DNA of 64,000 nucleotides from NCBI RefSeq assembly GCF_004337445.1, contig NZ_SJZB01000027.1, positions 56,512 through 120,511 of the forward strand, in the 5' to 3' direction. A model generated the notes under the pieces. It did no database searches. It was not told the DNA's origin and saw nothing but the letters and a program-made list of their open reading frames with translations. This DNA is from Parasulfuritortus cantonensis. Its GTDB lineage: Bacteria > Pseudomonadota > Gammaproteobacteria > Burkholderiales > Thiobacillaceae. Below are positions 17,300 through 26,666 of this stretch, one piece after another. The number at the start of each line of letters is the position of its first letter. Positions within the stretch are counted from its first letter, which is position 1. The translations under genes were made by a program, and so were the position numbers.

Positions 17300-18807
17300 C
17301 ATTTCAGGAACAGCTTGTAGGCCGGGTTGCGGCTCTCGTTCCAGTAGCGGTAGCCGAGGCCGTCGAGGAATTTCTGGAACGCCGCCTTCTCGCCGCTCGG
17401 CACCTGGATGCCGCACAGGACGCGGCCATAGTCGGCGCCGTGGTTGCGGTAGTGGAACAGGCTGATGTTCCAGTCATGGCTCATGCTGTTGAGGAAGTTC
17501 ATCAGGGCGCCCGGCCGCTCCGGGAACTCGAAGCGGTAGATCACCTCGTCCTTCACCTGCGGCGCCCGGCCGCCGACCATGTGGCGGATGTGCAGCTTGG
17601 CCATCTCGTTCTCGGACAGGTCGAGCACGGGCAGGTTGTTCTTGTTCAGGGCGGCGACCAGCTTGTCGATCTCGGCCCGGTTGTGGACCTGGATGCCGAC
17701 GTAGACATGGGCGACCGACGGATCGGCGAAACGGTAGTTGAACTCGGTGATGACCCGGCCGCCGACCAGGGAGCAGAACTTCTTGAAACTGCCCGGTTTC
17801 TCGGGGATGGCGACGGCCAGGACGGCCTCGCGCTTCTCGCCCAGCTCGGCGCGCTCGGCGACGAAGCGCAGGCGGTCGAAGTTCATGTTGGCGCCGGAGG
17901 CGATCGCCACCAGGTGCTTGCCCTTGGCCTTCTCGCGCGCCGCCCAGGCCTTGAGGCCGGCCACGCCGAGGGCGCCGGCCGGTTCCAGGATCGAGCGGGT
18001 GTCCTCGAAGACGTCCTTGATGGCCGCGCAGATGGCGTCGTTGTCGACCCGGATCACTTCGTCGACGTACTGCTGGCAGAGCCGGAAGGTCTCGGCGCCG
18101 ACCTGCTTGACGGCGACGCCGTCCGCGAAGATGCCGACCTGGGGCAGGGTGATGCGCTCCTTCTTGCACAGCGAGCGGGCCATGGCGTCGGCCTCCTCGG
18201 GCTCGACGCCGATGACCTTGATCTCCGGCTTAAGGCGCTTGATGTAGGCGGCGATGCCGGCGATCAGGCCGCCGCCGCCGACGGGCACGAACACGGCGGC
18301 GATGGGGTCGCGCGCCTGGCGCAGCAGTTCCATGGCGATGGTGCCCTGGCCGGCGATCACCTCGGGGTCGTCGTAGGGGTGCACGAAGGTGCGCTTCTCC
18401 TTCTTGACGATGGCCATGGCGTGCTTGTAGGCGTCGTCGTAGGAATCGCCGAACAGGACCACCTCGGCACCGCGCTTGGCCACCGCGTCGACCTTGATCT
18501 GCGGCGTCGTCGCCGGCATCACGATGATGGCCTGGCAGCCGAGCACCTGGGCCGCCATGGCGACGCCCTGGGCGTGGTTGCCGGCCGAGGCGGTGACGAC
18601 GCCCTTGGCGAGCTGCGCCTTGCTGAGGTGCGCCATCTTGTTGTAGGCGCCGCGCAGCTTGAAGGAGAACACCGGTTGCATGTCCTCGCGCTTGAGCCAG
18701 ACGTGGTTGTTGAGCCGGCGGGACAGATTGGGGGCGGCATCGAGGTCGGATTCGACGGCGACGTCGTAGACGCGGGCGAGCAGGATTCTTTCCAGGTAGT
18801 CGGACAT
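17299..18807 (-). CDS. ilvA: threonine ammonia-lyase, biosynthetic
   Basis: PLP enzyme that converts threonine to 2-oxobutanoate, the committed step to isoleucine. The PLP lysine is in [13 protein letters not shown] (about residues 50-62) and the phosphate-binding glycine loop in [15 protein letters not shown]. The 502 residues include two C-terminal ACT-like regulatory domains (about 325-502), as in the isoleucine-inhibited form. The start is ATG 18807 (MSDYLERIL). The gene shares a short intergenic region with divergent rpiA and its stop abuts a terminator. Confidence 0.96.
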   Translation of the reverse strand: MSDYLERILLARVYDVAVESDLDAAPNLSRRLNNHVWLKREDMQPVFSFKLRGAYNKMAHLSKAQLAKGVVTASAGNHAQGVAMAAQVLGCQAIIVMPATTPQIKVDAVAKRGAEVVLFGDSYDDAYKHAMAIVKKEKRTFVHPYDDPEVIAGQGTIAMELLRQARDPIAAVFVPVGGGGLIAGIAAYIKRLKPEIKVIGVEPEEADAMARSLCKKERITLPQVGIFADGVAVKQVGAETFRLCQQYVDEVIRVDNDAICAAIKDVFEDTRSILEPAGALGVAGLKAWAAREKAKGKHLVAIASGANMNFDRLRFVAERAELGEKREAVLAVAIPEKPGSFKKFCSLVGGRVITEFNYRFADPSVAHVYVGIQVHNRAEIDKLVAALNKNNLPVLDLSENEMAKLHIRHMVGGRAPQVKDEVIYRFEFPERPGALMNFLNSMSHDWNISLFHYRNHGADYGRVLCGIQVPSGEKAAFQKFLDGLGYRYWNESRNPAYKLFLK

Positions 18808-18878
18808 GGACCGGTTTGATCGAGGCGGGAAAGCCCGATATTCTCGGCGTTTCGCCAAGAACTGGAAAGAACAAAGCC

Positions 18879-19538
18879 ATGATGAGCCAAGACGAAATGA
18901 AACAAGCCGTGGCCCGGGCCGCGATCGAACACGTGCCGGCCGGCATCATCGGGGTGGGAACCGGCTCCACCGCCAACTTCTTCATCGACGAACTGGCCCA
19001 CATCAAGGGCCGCATCGACGGCGCCGTGGCCTCCTCCGTGGCCACCGCCGAGCGTCTCAAGAAGCACGGCATCCGCGTCCTCGACCTGAATGAAGTGGGC
19101 GAGATGGAGGTCTACGTCGACGGCGCCGACGAGATCACCCCGCACATGGCCATGATCAAGGGCGGCGGCGGCGCCCTGACGCGCGAGAAGATCGTCGCCG
19201 CCTGCGCCAAGAAGTTCGTCTGCATCGTCGACAGCAGCAAGCTGGTCGACGTCATGGGCAAGTTCCCGCTGCCCGTCGAGGTCATCCCCATGGCTCGTTC
19301 CTACGTGGCCCGCCAACTGGTCAAGCTGGGCGGCGCCCCGGTCCTGCGTTCCGGCTTCACCACCGACAACGGCAACGTCATCCTGGACGTGCACAACATG
19401 AACATCCTCGACCCGGTGGCCATGGAGACCGAGATCAACCAGATCGTCGGTGTCGTCACCGTCGGCCTGTTCGCCCGCCGCGGCGCGGACGTCTGCCTGA
19501 TGGGCACGCCGGAAGGGGTCAAGACGCTGACGCGTTGA
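18879..19538 (+). CDS. rpiA: ribose-5-phosphate isomerase A
   Basis: Interconverts ribose 5-phosphate and ribulose 5-phosphate in the pentose phosphate pathway. Conserved segments are [15 protein letters not shown] (phosphate loop), DGADEI with catalytic acidic residues (about 82-87) and [12 protein letters not shown]. Starting at ATG 18879 (MMSQDEMK) after GGAAAGA gives 219 residues; ATG 18882 is an equal alternative. Confidence 0.96.
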   Translation: MMSQDEMKQAVARAAIEHVPAGIIGVGTGSTANFFIDELAHIKGRIDGAVASSVATAERLKKHGIRVLDLNEVGEMEVYVDGADEITPHMAMIKGGGGALTREKIVAACAKKFVCIVDSSKLVDVMGKFPLPVEVIPMARSYVARQLVKLGGAPVLRSGFTTDNGNVILDVHNMNILDPVAMETEINQIVGVVTVGLFARRGADVCLMGTPEGVKTLTR

Positions 19539-19554
19539 TCGTCCCGGCCCGCGC

Positions 19555-20180
19555 ATGAGCGATCCCGGCGTACTGATCAAGGCCCACCAAGCTGCGCTGG
19601 GCCGTTGCACGCGCTGTCCCGAGATGATCGGGCCGGTGGTCATGGGCCGGCCGGTGGCCTCCCGGATACTCCAGATCGGCCAGGCCCCGGCCCCTACGAG
19701 GGCAAGATCGGCCGGCCCTTCGCCTGGACCGCCGGCAAGACGCTGTTCAAGTGGTACGACAGTATCGGCGTTGACGAGGAGACCTTCCGGGACCGGGTCT
19801 ACATGGCGGCGGTATGTCGTTGTTTCCCAGGCAAGAACCCCAAGGGCGGCGACCGCGTGCCGAACGCGCAGGAGGTCGCCCACTGCGGCGAGTGGATGCG
19901 CGCCGAGGTCGGCATCATGAAACCCGAGCTGGTCATCCCGGTCGGCAAACTGGCCATCGCCCAGATGCTGCATGCACCCCGCCTGGACGATGTCATCGGC
20001 AAGGTGCACCGGATCCGCTATTTCGGCCACGAGACCGACGCCATCCCGTTGCCGCACCCGTCCGGCCTGTCGACCTGGTTCAAGATCGAGCCGGGCAAGA
20101 CGCTGCTCGGACAAGCCCTGGCGCTGATCGCCCGGCATCCGGCCTGGCAGGCCGTCTTCGCGCCGGCTCAGAACACCTGA
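19555..20180 (+). pseudogene. uracil-DNA glycosylase family protein, frameshifted
   Basis: The first 45 codons (MSDPGVLIKAHQ to ILQIGQAP) and the rest (PYEGKIGRPFAWTAGKTLF onward) lie in different frames. Adding one G in CCCCGGCCCC near 19686-19690 joins them as QAPGPYEGK, as family members read, giving 208 residues. The Fe-S-binding Cys pattern of the family 4/5 type is visible: Cys18 and Cys21 (CTRC), then CRCFPGKNPKGGDRVP and HCGEW. Such enzymes excise uracil from DNA. The 3' end overlaps the convergent DNA ligase by 13 bp. The indel may be an assembly error. Confidence 0.8.
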
Positions 20181-21016
20181 CGCCGGCGCAGAAAGACCGG
20201 GAAGCGCGGCAGCCCGGCCTCGGTCAGGCCACGGTAGCGATAGGTGACCAGACTGCCGATGGGGGGCGGGTTTTCGCGTTCCGCCGTGGAGAACCCGGTG
20301 CCGATGCGGAACCGGCGGCCCGTCTCGTCTTCGACCAGCAGCGCCCCCATCTTGCCGGCGAACCGTCCTTTGCCCGGGCTGTGGCCGACGACCTTGGCCT
20401 CGCGGTCCAGATAGGGTTTTAGCTTGACCAGGTCGCCGTTGCGGCCCGCGGAGTACGGGGCATCGGCGCGATGCAGCATCAGGCCTTCGCCGCCGCCGGC
20501 GACCACCTGGTCGAGCCTGGCCCCGAGCGCCTCGCGGTCGCGGACGCGAAACTGCTCGACGGCCTCGAGCCAGGGTAGCCCTGCCGCTTGCACCAATGCC
20601 AGAAGGCGATCCTTGCGCGCCGTAAAGGCGCCCGGCGCGCCCGGCAGTTCGAACACCATGTAACGCACCCGACGCCACTCGCCATCCACCGGCTCGCGCT
20701 TGCGGACGATACCCGCCAGGCGGGAAAAGGTGCCGCGGCCCAGCCAGAGTTCCCCATCCAGCGGCTCAGCCGGGAAGTCGCGGGTGAACCAGGCCGGCGC
20801 CGGCACCGGGTTGCCGCTCCGGAAATACAGGCCGTGGCCATCCCAATAGGCGCGGACGCCGTCGAGCTTTTCACTGACCCAGTAGGCCGCCGGGTCGATG
20901 CCGTCGCGATAGACCTCGGCCAGGATCAGCTCGGGCGGCGCGGCCGCCGCCTGGCCCGGGACAATGCCGGCAACGGCCAGCCACAAGCCGGCCCAAAGGC
21001 TTCTGATGGTTACCAT
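20168..21016 (-). CDS. periplasmic ATP-dependent DNA ligase (LigE type)
   Basis: ATP-dependent DNA ligase of 282 residues with an N-terminal signal peptide (cleavage near residue 26, GQAAAA), the form found in many Beta- and Gammaproteobacteria in addition to NAD-dependent LigA. The nucleotidyl-transfer Lys50 is in SEKLDGVRAYW (motif I), motif III is in RYMVFELPG, motif IV in GGEGLMLHR and motif V in LVKLKPYLDREAKV. It lacks extra DNA-binding domains, as is usual for LigE. A role in uptake or repair of extracellular DNA has been proposed for the family. Confidence 0.9.
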   Translation of the reverse strand: MVTIRSLWAGLWLAVAGIVPGQAAAAPPELILAEVYRDGIDPAAYWVSEKLDGVRAYWDGHGLYFRSGNPVPAPAWFTRDFPAEPLDGELWLGRGTFSRLAGIVRKREPVDGEWRRVRYMVFELPGAPGAFTARKDRLLALVQAAGLPWLEAVEQFRVRDREALGARLDQVVAGGGEGLMLHRADAPYSAGRNGDLVKLKPYLDREAKVVGHSPGKGRFAGKMGALLVEDETGRRFRIGTGFSTAERENPPPIGSLVTYRYRGLTEAGLPRFPVFLRRRQVF

Positions 21017-21096
21017 CCCCGTTCCCCATTCGTATATGACGGCCAGTGGCCGTTGACGGGGATTTTAGGGCGTATTCACCGGGATGGCTTGCCGCT

Positions 21097-21294
21097 TCAA
21101 CCGCGACCGTTGTCGGACGGGTCGCCGGACCCGCCCTCCTCGGCCGGCACCCGGTACTGCTCGGCGGCCCACTCACCCAGGTCAATGAGCTTGCAGCGCT
21201 CGGAGCAGAACGGCCGGTAGGTGTTTTCCGGCCGCCACTCCACGGGCTTGCCGCAGGTCGGGCAGGCGACGGTCTTGATCTTCTTTTCGCTCAT
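21097..21294 (-). CDS. yacG: DNA gyrase inhibitor YacG
   Basis: A small zinc-ribbon protein of 65 residues that binds GyrB and blocks DNA binding by gyrase. Zinc ligands Cys11, Cys14 (CPTC), Cys30 and Cys34 (CSERC) are present, and the signature [17 protein letters not shown] is intact. The start is ATG 21294 (MSEKKIK); an ATG nine bases earlier would add only MSF. The acidic, disordered tail is typical. Confidence 0.93.
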   Translation of the reverse strand: MSEKKIKTVACPTCGKPVEWRPENTYRPFCSERCKLIDLGEWAAEQYRVPAEEGGSGDPSDNGRG

Positions 21295-21342
21295 GAAAGA
21301 CAAAGGGCGGCTTGCGCCGCCCTCTCCGATCCAGCCCCGGTA

Positions 21343-21684
21343 TCAGACCGAGAAGGACGAGCCGCAGCCGCAGGTGGACACGGCATTGGGGTTGCGGATG
21401 ACGAACTGGGCGCCTTCCAGGCCCTCGGTGTAGTCGATCTCGGCACCCATCATGTACTGCATGCTCATGGAATCGATCAGCAGGGTGACGCCGTTCTTTT
21501 CCATGCTGGTGTCGTCGTCGTTCTGGACTTCGTCGAAGGTGAAGCCGTACTGGAAGCCCGAGCAACCGCCACCGGTGACGAACACGCGCAGCTTCAGATC
21601 GGGATTGCCTTCCTCGGCGATCAGTTCCTTGACCTTGTTGGCGGCGCTGTCGGAGAAGTTCAGGGGGGTGGGCATATCGGACAT
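21343..21684 (-). CDS. erpA: iron-sulfur cluster insertion protein ErpA
   Basis: A-type carrier that delivers [2Fe-2S] or [4Fe-4S] clusters to apoproteins such as the isoprenoid enzyme IspG. The three cluster ligands are Cys41 ([11 protein letters not shown]), Cys105 and Cys107 (TCGCGSSF). The start ATG 21684 ([10 protein letters not shown]) gives 113 residues, the usual size. Confidence 0.95.
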   Translation of the reverse strand: MSDMPTPLNFSDSAANKVKELIAEEGNPDLKLRVFVTGGGCSGFQYGFTFDEVQNDDDTSMEKNGVTLLIDSMSMQYMMGAEIDYTEGLEGAQFVIRNPNAVSTCGCGSSFSV

Positions 21685-21741
21685 GTTGGCAACTCCAAAA
21701 AATAGTTGAGCGATTATCTCGGTTAATTCAGCCGGCGTCAA

Positions 21742-22770
21742 TCAGGGCGAAACCGGAATCTGAGTCAGGCCCAGGTTTTCGGCAAACCCGAACAGTATAT
21801 TCATATTCTGAACCGCCTGTCCGGCGGCGCCCTTGACCAGGTTGTCGATCACCGACAGCACCACCACGGTGTCGCCGCCCTGGGGCCGGTGCACGGCGAT
21901 CCGGCACAGGTTGGAGGCGCGCACCGAGCGGGTCTCCGGGTGGCCCTTGGCGGGCAGCACGTCGACGAAGTACTCGTTGGCGTAGCGGTTTTCATACAGC
22001 GCCTGCAGATCGACTTCCTTGGTCAGGCGGGCGTACAGGGTGGCATGGATGCCGCGGATCAAGGGCGTGAGGTGCGGCACGAAGGTCAGGTTGACGTCGT
22101 GGCCGGCCATGCGCGCGAGGCCCTGGCGAATCTCGGGCTGGTGCCGGTGGCCCGGGACGGCATAGGCCTTGAAGTTGTCCGAGGACTCCGGGAACAGGGT
22201 GTGCACCTCGGCCTTGCGGCCAGCGCCGGAAACGCCCGACTTGCAGTCGGCGACCAGGAAGTTGGTGTCGATGGCGCCGGCCTCGATCAGCGGCAGGAAG
22301 CCCAGTTGCACGGCGGTCGGGTAGCAGCCGGGGTTGGCGATCAGGCGGGCACCCTTGACCTGGCCGCGGTTGATCTCGGGCAGGCCGTAGACGGCCTCGG
22401 CGACCAGGTCCGGGCAGGCGTGCTCCATGCCGTACCACTTCGACCAGACGCCGATGTCCTGGATGCGGAAGTCGGCGGCCAGGTCGATGACCTTGACGCC
22501 GGCGTCGAGCAGTTCGCGGGTCTGCTGCATCGCCACGCCGTTGGGGGTGGCGAAGAAGACCACGTCGCAGTCCTTCAGGGGCGCCTCGTCGGGCGTGGAG
22601 AAGGCCAGGTCGAGGCGGCCGCGCAGGGACGGGAACATCTCCCAGACCTTCATGCCGGCCTCCTTGCGGGAGGTGATGGCGGTGACTGCCACCTCGGGGT
22701 GCTGGGCCAGGAGCCGCAGCAGTTCGACGCCGGTGTAGCCGGTGCCGCCGACGATGCCTGCCTTGATCAT
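21742..22770 (-). CDS. argC: N-acetyl-gamma-glutamyl-phosphate reductase
   Basis: NADPH-dependent third step of arginine synthesis, reducing N-acetylglutamyl phosphate to the semialdehyde. The nucleotide fold starts with [19 protein letters not shown]; the catalytic Cys is in [12 protein letters not shown] (about residue 148) and the catalytic His in [10 protein letters not shown]. At 342 residues from ATG 22770 (MIKAGIVGG) it is full length. It follows the rpsI terminator at 22812-22834. Confidence 0.96.
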   Translation of the reverse strand: MIKAGIVGGTGYTGVELLRLLAQHPEVAVTAITSRKEAGMKVWEMFPSLRGRLDLAFSTPDEAPLKDCDVVFFATPNGVAMQQTRELLDAGVKVIDLAADFRIQDIGVWSKWYGMEHACPDLVAEAVYGLPEINRGQVKGARLIANPGCYPTAVQLGFLPLIEAGAIDTNFLVADCKSGVSGAGRKAEVHTLFPESSDNFKAYAVPGHRHQPEIRQGLARMAGHDVNLTFVPHLTPLIRGIHATLYARLTKEVDLQALYENRYANEYFVDVLPAKGHPETRSVRASNLCRIAVHRPQGGDTVVVLSVIDNLVKGAAGQAVQNMNILFGFAENLGLTQIPVSP

Positions 22771-22811
22771 GTGCTTTCCTCTCGAAATTCCGGGTACGCG
22801 ATGATAGCCAT

Positions 22812-22834
22812 AAAAAAAGCCGCCTGACGGCGGC
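22812..22834 (-). terminator. Rho-independent terminator of rplM-rpsI
   Basis: On the minus strand GCCGCC-GTCA-GGCGGC (22834-22819) is followed by seven T (22818-22812). It lies 18 bp after the rpsI stop. Confidence 0.92.
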
Positions 22835-22852
22835 TTTTCCTGGTCCAGGCGA

Positions 22853-23245
22853 TTAACGCTTGGAGAACTGCTTGCGCCGGCGGGCCTTGTGCAGACCGAC
22901 CTTCTTACGCTCGACCTCGCGGGCATCGCGGGTCACCAGGCCGGCGGCCTTGAGGGGCGGCTTCAGGCCGGCGTCGAATTCGATCAGGGCGCGGGTGATG
23001 CCGTGGCGGACGGCACCGGCTTGGCCGGATTCGCCACCGCCGTTGACGTTGACCATGATGTCGACGCTGTCGACGCGGTCGACGACCTGCAGGGGCTGGC
23101 GCACGATCATGCGGCCGGTTTCACGGGCGAAATATTCGTCCAGGGGCTTGCCGTTGACGACGATCTTGCCGGAGCCGGTCTTGAGGAAGACGCGGGCCAC
23201 GGAGCTCTTGCGACGGCCGGTGCCATAGTAGTAGTTGCCGATCAT
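22853..23245 (-). CDS. rpsI: 30S ribosomal protein S9
   Basis: Small-subunit ribosomal protein of 130 residues. Family hallmarks are [15 protein letters not shown] near the N terminus, the [15 protein letters not shown] segment, and the basic tail ending in KFSKR-type sequence (KQFSKR) that reaches the P-site tRNA. It follows rplM by 11 bp in the conserved rplM-rpsI operon and ends at a strong terminator. Confidence 0.98.
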   Translation of the reverse strand: MIGNYYYGTGRRKSSVARVFLKTGSGKIVVNGKPLDEYFARETGRMIVRQPLQVVDRVDSVDIMVNVNGGGESGQAGAVRHGITRALIEFDAGLKPPLKAAGLVTRDAREVERKKVGLHKARRRKQFSKR

Positions 23246-23256
23246 GATTCGATTCC

Positions 23257-23685
23257 TCAGATTTCCAGGACTTGCGGCTGTTGCGCGCTGTGCGGGTGCT
23301 CGCCACCGGCGTACACCTTCATCTTCTTGATCATGGCGTAGCCCAGGGGACCCTTGGGCAGCATGCCCTTGACGGCCTTCTCGAGGGCGCGGCCGGGATG
23401 CTTGGCCTGCATGTCGCCGAAGTTGGTCTCGTAGATACCGCCGGGGAAGCCGGAGTGGCGGTAGTACTTCTTGTTGAGTTCCTTGGTGCCGGTCACGCGC
23501 ATCTTCTCGGCGTTGACCACGACGATGTAGTCGCCGGTGTCGCAGTGCGGGGTGTAGATGGGCTTGTGCTTGCCGCGCAGCCGATGGGCGATCTCGGCGG
23601 CCAGCCGGCCGAGCACCTTGTCGGTGGCGTCCACCACGAACCAGCCGCGCTGGACTTCATGCGACTTAGCGGAAAACGTTTTCAT
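23257..23685 (-). CDS. rplM: 50S ribosomal protein L13
   Basis: Large-subunit ribosomal protein, 142 residues from ATG 23685 ([15 protein letters not shown]). Conserved [19 protein letters not shown] and [17 protein letters not shown] are all present. The frame stays open upstream, but the promoter at 23748-23777 and the family start fix this ATG. First gene of the rplM-rpsI operon. Confidence 0.98.
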   Translation of the reverse strand: MKTFSAKSHEVQRGWFVVDATDKVLGRLAAEIAHRLRGKHKPIYTPHCDTGDYIVVVNAEKMRVTGTKELNKKYYRHSGFPGGIYETNFGDMQAKHPGRALEKAVKGMLPKGPLGYAMIKKMKVYAGGEHPHSAQQPQVLEI

Positions 23686-23747
23686 GATTCGGTCCTGATT
23701 CTGGGCCCCTGGACAACCCATGGGCCGGGCATTACGGAAAGAGGCGG

Positions 23748-23777
23748 ATTCTATTGGATATTTCTCGGCCGTGTCAA
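23748..23777 (-). promoter_or_regulatory. sigma-70 promoter of rplM-rpsI
   Basis: On the minus strand TTGACA (23777-23772), an 18-bp spacer and TAGAAT (23753-23748): a perfect -35 and a one-mismatch -10, about 65 bp before the rplM ATG. Confidence 0.85.
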
Positions 23778-23837
23778 ACACATTGGCCGGCGCCGGCAAA
23801 GCCCGGATAATCCGGCCATCGCAACGAGGAGATGAGC

Positions 23838-24269
23838 ATGAAAGCACGCGTCAAGTGGATCGAGGGCATGGCCTTCATGGCCGAGGCGGACAGCGGCCAT
23901 GCCGTCGTCATGGACGGCGCCCCGGACATCGGCGGCCGCAACCTGGGCGCCCGGCCCATGGAGATGGTGCTCATGGGGGCCGGCGGCTGCACCTCGATCG
24001 ACGTCGTCATGATCCTGCAGAAGAGCCGCCAGGACGTCACCGACTGCCAGGTCGAACTGACCGCCGAGCGGGCCGGCGACCATCCCAAGGTGTTCACCCG
24101 GATTCACTTCCATTTCGTGGTCAAGGGCCGCGGCCTGAAGCCGGAAGTGGTCGAGCGGGCAATCAAACTGTCGGCCGAGAAATACTGCTCGGCCACCATC
24201 ATGCTGGCCAAGACGGCCGAGATCACGCACGACTTCGAGATCGTCGAGGAAGCGCCTCAGACCGCCTGA
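23838..24269 (+). CDS. OsmC family protein
   Basis: A 143-residue OsmC/Ohr-fold protein, closest in layout to the YhfA group. The two conserved Cys lie in [18 protein letters not shown] and [16 protein letters not shown]; in this fold they reduce organic peroxides or related compounds. The start chosen is ATG 23838 ([10 protein letters not shown]), six bases after the GAGGAG ribosome-binding site; ATG 23832 is too close to it. It is transcribed alone, divergent from rplM. Confidence 0.9.
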   Translation: MKARVKWIEGMAFMAEADSGHAVVMDGAPDIGGRNLGARPMEMVLMGAGGCTSIDVVMILQKSRQDVTDCQVELTAERAGDHPKVFTRIHFHFVVKGRGLKPEVVERAIKLSAEKYCSATIMLAKTAEITHDFEIVEEAPQTA

Positions 24270-24562
24270 CCGTGCCAGGCCCGGCCGTCGGCCGCGATGG
24301 CCAGCAGGCGGTCGATGTTGGGATGCTTGCCCGGATTGGCGCGGGCATCCAGGGTGTGCTCCGCATACATGATCAGGCCGGCGTTCGCCGCCGTGCGGTC
24401 GAGCACGCCGAACTTGTCCAGCAGGTAGTGGTACACCTTCAGCGAGCCCTGGCTGCCGGGCTTGTTCTCCACCCGCTCCTGCTCGCCGTCGGGGCCGGTC
24501 AACTCGATGCCGGACAGATGGTCGACTTCCGGCAATCCGGCCAGTACTTCAGCAAAGCTCAT
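24257..24562 (-). CDS. DUF2322 family protein
   Basis: A 101-residue soluble protein of the DUF2322 family, found mainly in Betaproteobacteria. Family-like segments are [30 protein letters not shown] and a final DGRAWHG. Function is unknown. Its ATG at 24562 overlaps the coq7 stop codon (ATGA), so it is translated with the quinone gene and is probably the last gene of that operon. Confidence 0.85.
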   Translation of the reverse strand: MSFAEVLAGLPEVDHLSGIELTGPDGEQERVENKPGSQGSLKVYHYLLDKFGVLDRTAANAGLIMYAEHTLDARANPGKHPNIDRLLAIAADGRAWHGQAV

Positions 24563-25188
24563 AGGTAATACGCCGTCTTGGTCATCAGTTTGGAGGAAAG
24601 CTTCATGGCCATCTTGACCGGCAGCGGCAGGTCGGCGCCGCCGTGGGCCAACGCGGTCTCGGCATGCTTGACCTCGTCGATCTTCATCTGCTCGACGATG
24701 GCCCGGCTCTTGGCGTCCTGCTCGGGCAGCGAGGCCAGGTGGGAATCGAGATGGCCCTCGACCTGGCGCTCGGTCTCGGCCAGGAAGCCGAGGTTCCATT
24801 TGTCGCCCAGGGCGCCGGCCAGGACGCCGAGTCCGAAGGAACCGGCATACAGGACCGGGTTCAGGAAGCTCTTGCGGCTGCCCAGTTCGTTCAGGCGCCG
24901 CTCGCACCAGGCCAGGTGCTCGGTCTCCTCGTCGCTCGCCTCGATCAGGGCCTGGGCCGCCTCGGGGTTGCGCGCGGTGAGCGACTGGCCCTGGTAGAGG
25001 GCCTGGGCGCAGACTTCGCCGCTGTGGTTGACCCGCATCAGGCCGGCGGCGTGATGCTTCTCGGCCTCGCTCAGTTCCGCGTCCTCGACGCCGGCGTCGG
25101 GATAGGGACGCCGGCTCGCGGCCGGCGCGAAGACCGTGCGCAGGGCCTTGTCGAAGTTGATGATCAGGGAATCGGGGATGGGCAGCAT
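24559..25188 (-). CDS. coq7: 2-polyprenyl-3-methyl-6-methoxy-1,4-benzoquinone monooxygenase (Coq7)
   Basis: Di-iron hydroxylase for a late step of ubiquinone synthesis, membrane-associated. Iron ligands are visible as the Glu/His pairs in [37 protein letters not shown] and [10 protein letters not shown]. Length of 209 residues is typical of the bacterial Coq7 group. Lies 29 bp after ubiX and overlaps DUF2322 by four bases, forming a quinone-linked cluster. Confidence 0.95.
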   Translation of the reverse strand: MLPIPDSLIINFDKALRTVFAPAASRRPYPDAGVEDAELSEAEKHHAAGLMRVNHSGEVCAQALYQGQSLTARNPEAAQALIEASDEETEHLAWCERRLNELGSRKSFLNPVLYAGSFGLGVLAGALGDKWNLGFLAETERQVEGHLDSHLASLPEQDAKSRAIVEQMKIDEVKHAETALAHGGADLPLPVKMAMKLSSKLMTKTAYYL

Positions 25189-25217
25189 GGCGGTATCCGG
25201 TGACAGCTATGGCGCGA

Positions 25218-25814
25218 TTATACGTCGCCGCCCCAGCGTGGCAGGAGCACGTTGGCGACGCCGATCTGGTCGAGCACCCGGGCGACCACGAAATCGACCA
25301 CCTCGCCGACGCTCGCCGGACGGTGGTAGAAGCCCGGGTTGGCGGGCAGGATGGTGGCGCCGGCTTCGGCCAACTGGGTCATGTTCCTGAGGTGGACGAG
25401 CGAGAACGGCGTCTCGCGCGGCACCAGGATCAGGGGCCGCCGCTCCTTCAGCATGACGTCGGCGGCGCGCTCGATCAGGTTGTCCGCCATGCCGTGGGCG
25501 ATGGCCGCCAGACTGCCCATGGTGCACGGGCAGACCACCATGGCGGCGGCGGGGTTGGAGCCCGAGGCGGCCGGCGCGAACCACTCCTTCTCGCCGTAGA
25601 CGTGCAACTCGCCCGGCTGGCGCGCCGTCAGCATGGCGGCCAACTCGCCGGTGTCGCCCGGCAGGGCGAGGTCGAGCTCCTGGCGCGCGACGATGCGCGC
25701 GGCCTGGGACACCAGCAGGTCGACCCGGCAACCGGCGCCAAGCAGGCAGTCGAGCAGGCGCACGCCGTAGGCCATGCCGGAGGCGCCGGTCCAGGCCAGG
25801 GTCACTCTCTTCAT
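25218..25814 (-). CDS. ubiX: flavin prenyltransferase UbiX
   Basis: Makes prenylated FMN, the cofactor of the UbiD decarboxylase in ubiquinone synthesis. The FMN-binding loop TGASGMAYGVRLLDCL is at residues 9-24, and PCTMGSLAAIAHGMADNLIERAADV and PRETPFSLVHLRNM match the family. Length is 198 residues. The start overlaps the stop of the upstream Gx-transporter gene (ATGA). Confidence 0.95.
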   Translation of the reverse strand: MKRVTLAWTGASGMAYGVRLLDCLLGAGCRVDLLVSQAARIVARQELDLALPGDTGELAAMLTARQPGELHVYGEKEWFAPAASGSNPAAAMVVCPCTMGSLAAIAHGMADNLIERAADVMLKERRPLILVPRETPFSLVHLRNMTQLAEAGATILPANPGFYHRPASVGEVVDFVVARVLDQIGVANVLLPRWGGDV

Positions 25815-26326
25815 CTCGTCTTCTCCAGCAAACCGGCCACCACCAGGCCGTTGACCAGTCCGGACAGCCAGGCGGCGGCCAGGAACACCGCCAGCAAGGG
25901 TAGCAGATTGACGCCCGGCATCAGCCAGACGGCGACCACGCCCAGCTGCGCGCCGATATGGGCGAAGGCGGCCAGCACCGAGAGGCCGACCGGCCCGAAG
26001 CCGCGCCTGGGCAGGTGCACGAGCAGGCCCAGCGCCGCCAGGCTGGCGAGGCCGCCGGCCAGGCTCATGACGAAGGTCGGGGTCAGGAAGGTGCCCAGGG
26101 CGAGGCCGCCGGCGACGATGCGCAGGAGCGATACCCAGACCGCGGCCCGCCAGCCGAACCGGTACAGGACCAGCAGGGTGACGATGTTGGCGAGGCCGGG
26201 CTTGACCCCGGGCAGGGGCAGCGGGATGGCCGCCTCGGCCAGGGTGAGGCCGACCGCCGCCGCCGCCAGGGCGGCGATGCGGCGGTCCTGGTCGGTGACC
26301 GTCAGCTCAATAGTTGAGCGAGTCAT
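25811..26326 (-). CDS. Gx transporter family membrane protein
   Basis: A 171-residue membrane protein with about five hydrophobic helices, resembling the Gx transporter/heptaprenyl diphosphate synthase component I family. The conserved region PLPGVKPGLANIVTLLVLY (about 37-55) is present. The substrate is unknown. Genes of this type often stand next to a NusG-domain-II protein, as here, and both are linked to redox or quinone genes. It overlaps that gene by 20 bp and ubiX by four. Confidence 0.82.
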   Translation of the reverse strand: MTRSTIELTVTDQDRRIAALAAAAVGLTLAEAAIPLPLPGVKPGLANIVTLLVLYRFGWRAAVWVSLLRIVAGGLALGTFLTPTFVMSLAGGLASLAALGLLVHLPRRGFGPVGLSVLAAFAHIGAQLGVVAVWLMPGVNLLPLLAVFLAAAWLSGLVNGLVVAGLLEKTR

Positions 26327-26666
26327 AGATCACCACGCCGCGTTCGACGCTGACCCGGTTGGGCAGGCAGATGGCCACCTGGCCGGGCATCAGCCAGCCC
26401 TGCTTGACGCAGACCTGGTGCGGGCCGGGGTCGGACTTGACGCGCACCCGGCCGGCCCGGATCTCCACCACCGTCTCGCCCAGCGGGCCGGACACGGCGA
26501 CCTCGCGGTCGAGCCGGGGCGTGGTGTCCAGGAACACCCGGCCGTCCTGCTTGATGAGGACCCGGTCGCCGCCGCTGCCATGGTTCCAGAGCAGGCCGGC
26601 GGCCGCCGCGGTCAAGGCCAGGATCAGCCAGTCGCCCGGCCGCAGCAGGGCGTACCAGCGGATCAA
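26307..26666 (-). CDS. NusG domain II-containing protein
   Basis: A 119-residue protein with one N-terminal membrane helix (DWLILALTAAAAGLLW) and an extracytoplasmic NusG-II-type domain (VLIKQDGRVFLDTT, PHQVCVKQGWLMPGQVAICLPN). Two Cys flank the central GW motif, as in the family. Function is unknown. No ATG precedes the helix. The best start is TTG 26666 (LIRWYALL), which overlaps the rapZ stop as TTGA. Confidence 0.82.
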   Translation of the reverse strand: MIRWYALLRPGDWLILALTAAAAGLLWNHGSGGDRVLIKQDGRVFLDTTPRLDREVAVSGPLGETVVEIRAGRVRVKSDPGPHQVCVKQGWLMPGQVAICLPNRVSVERGVVIYDSLNY

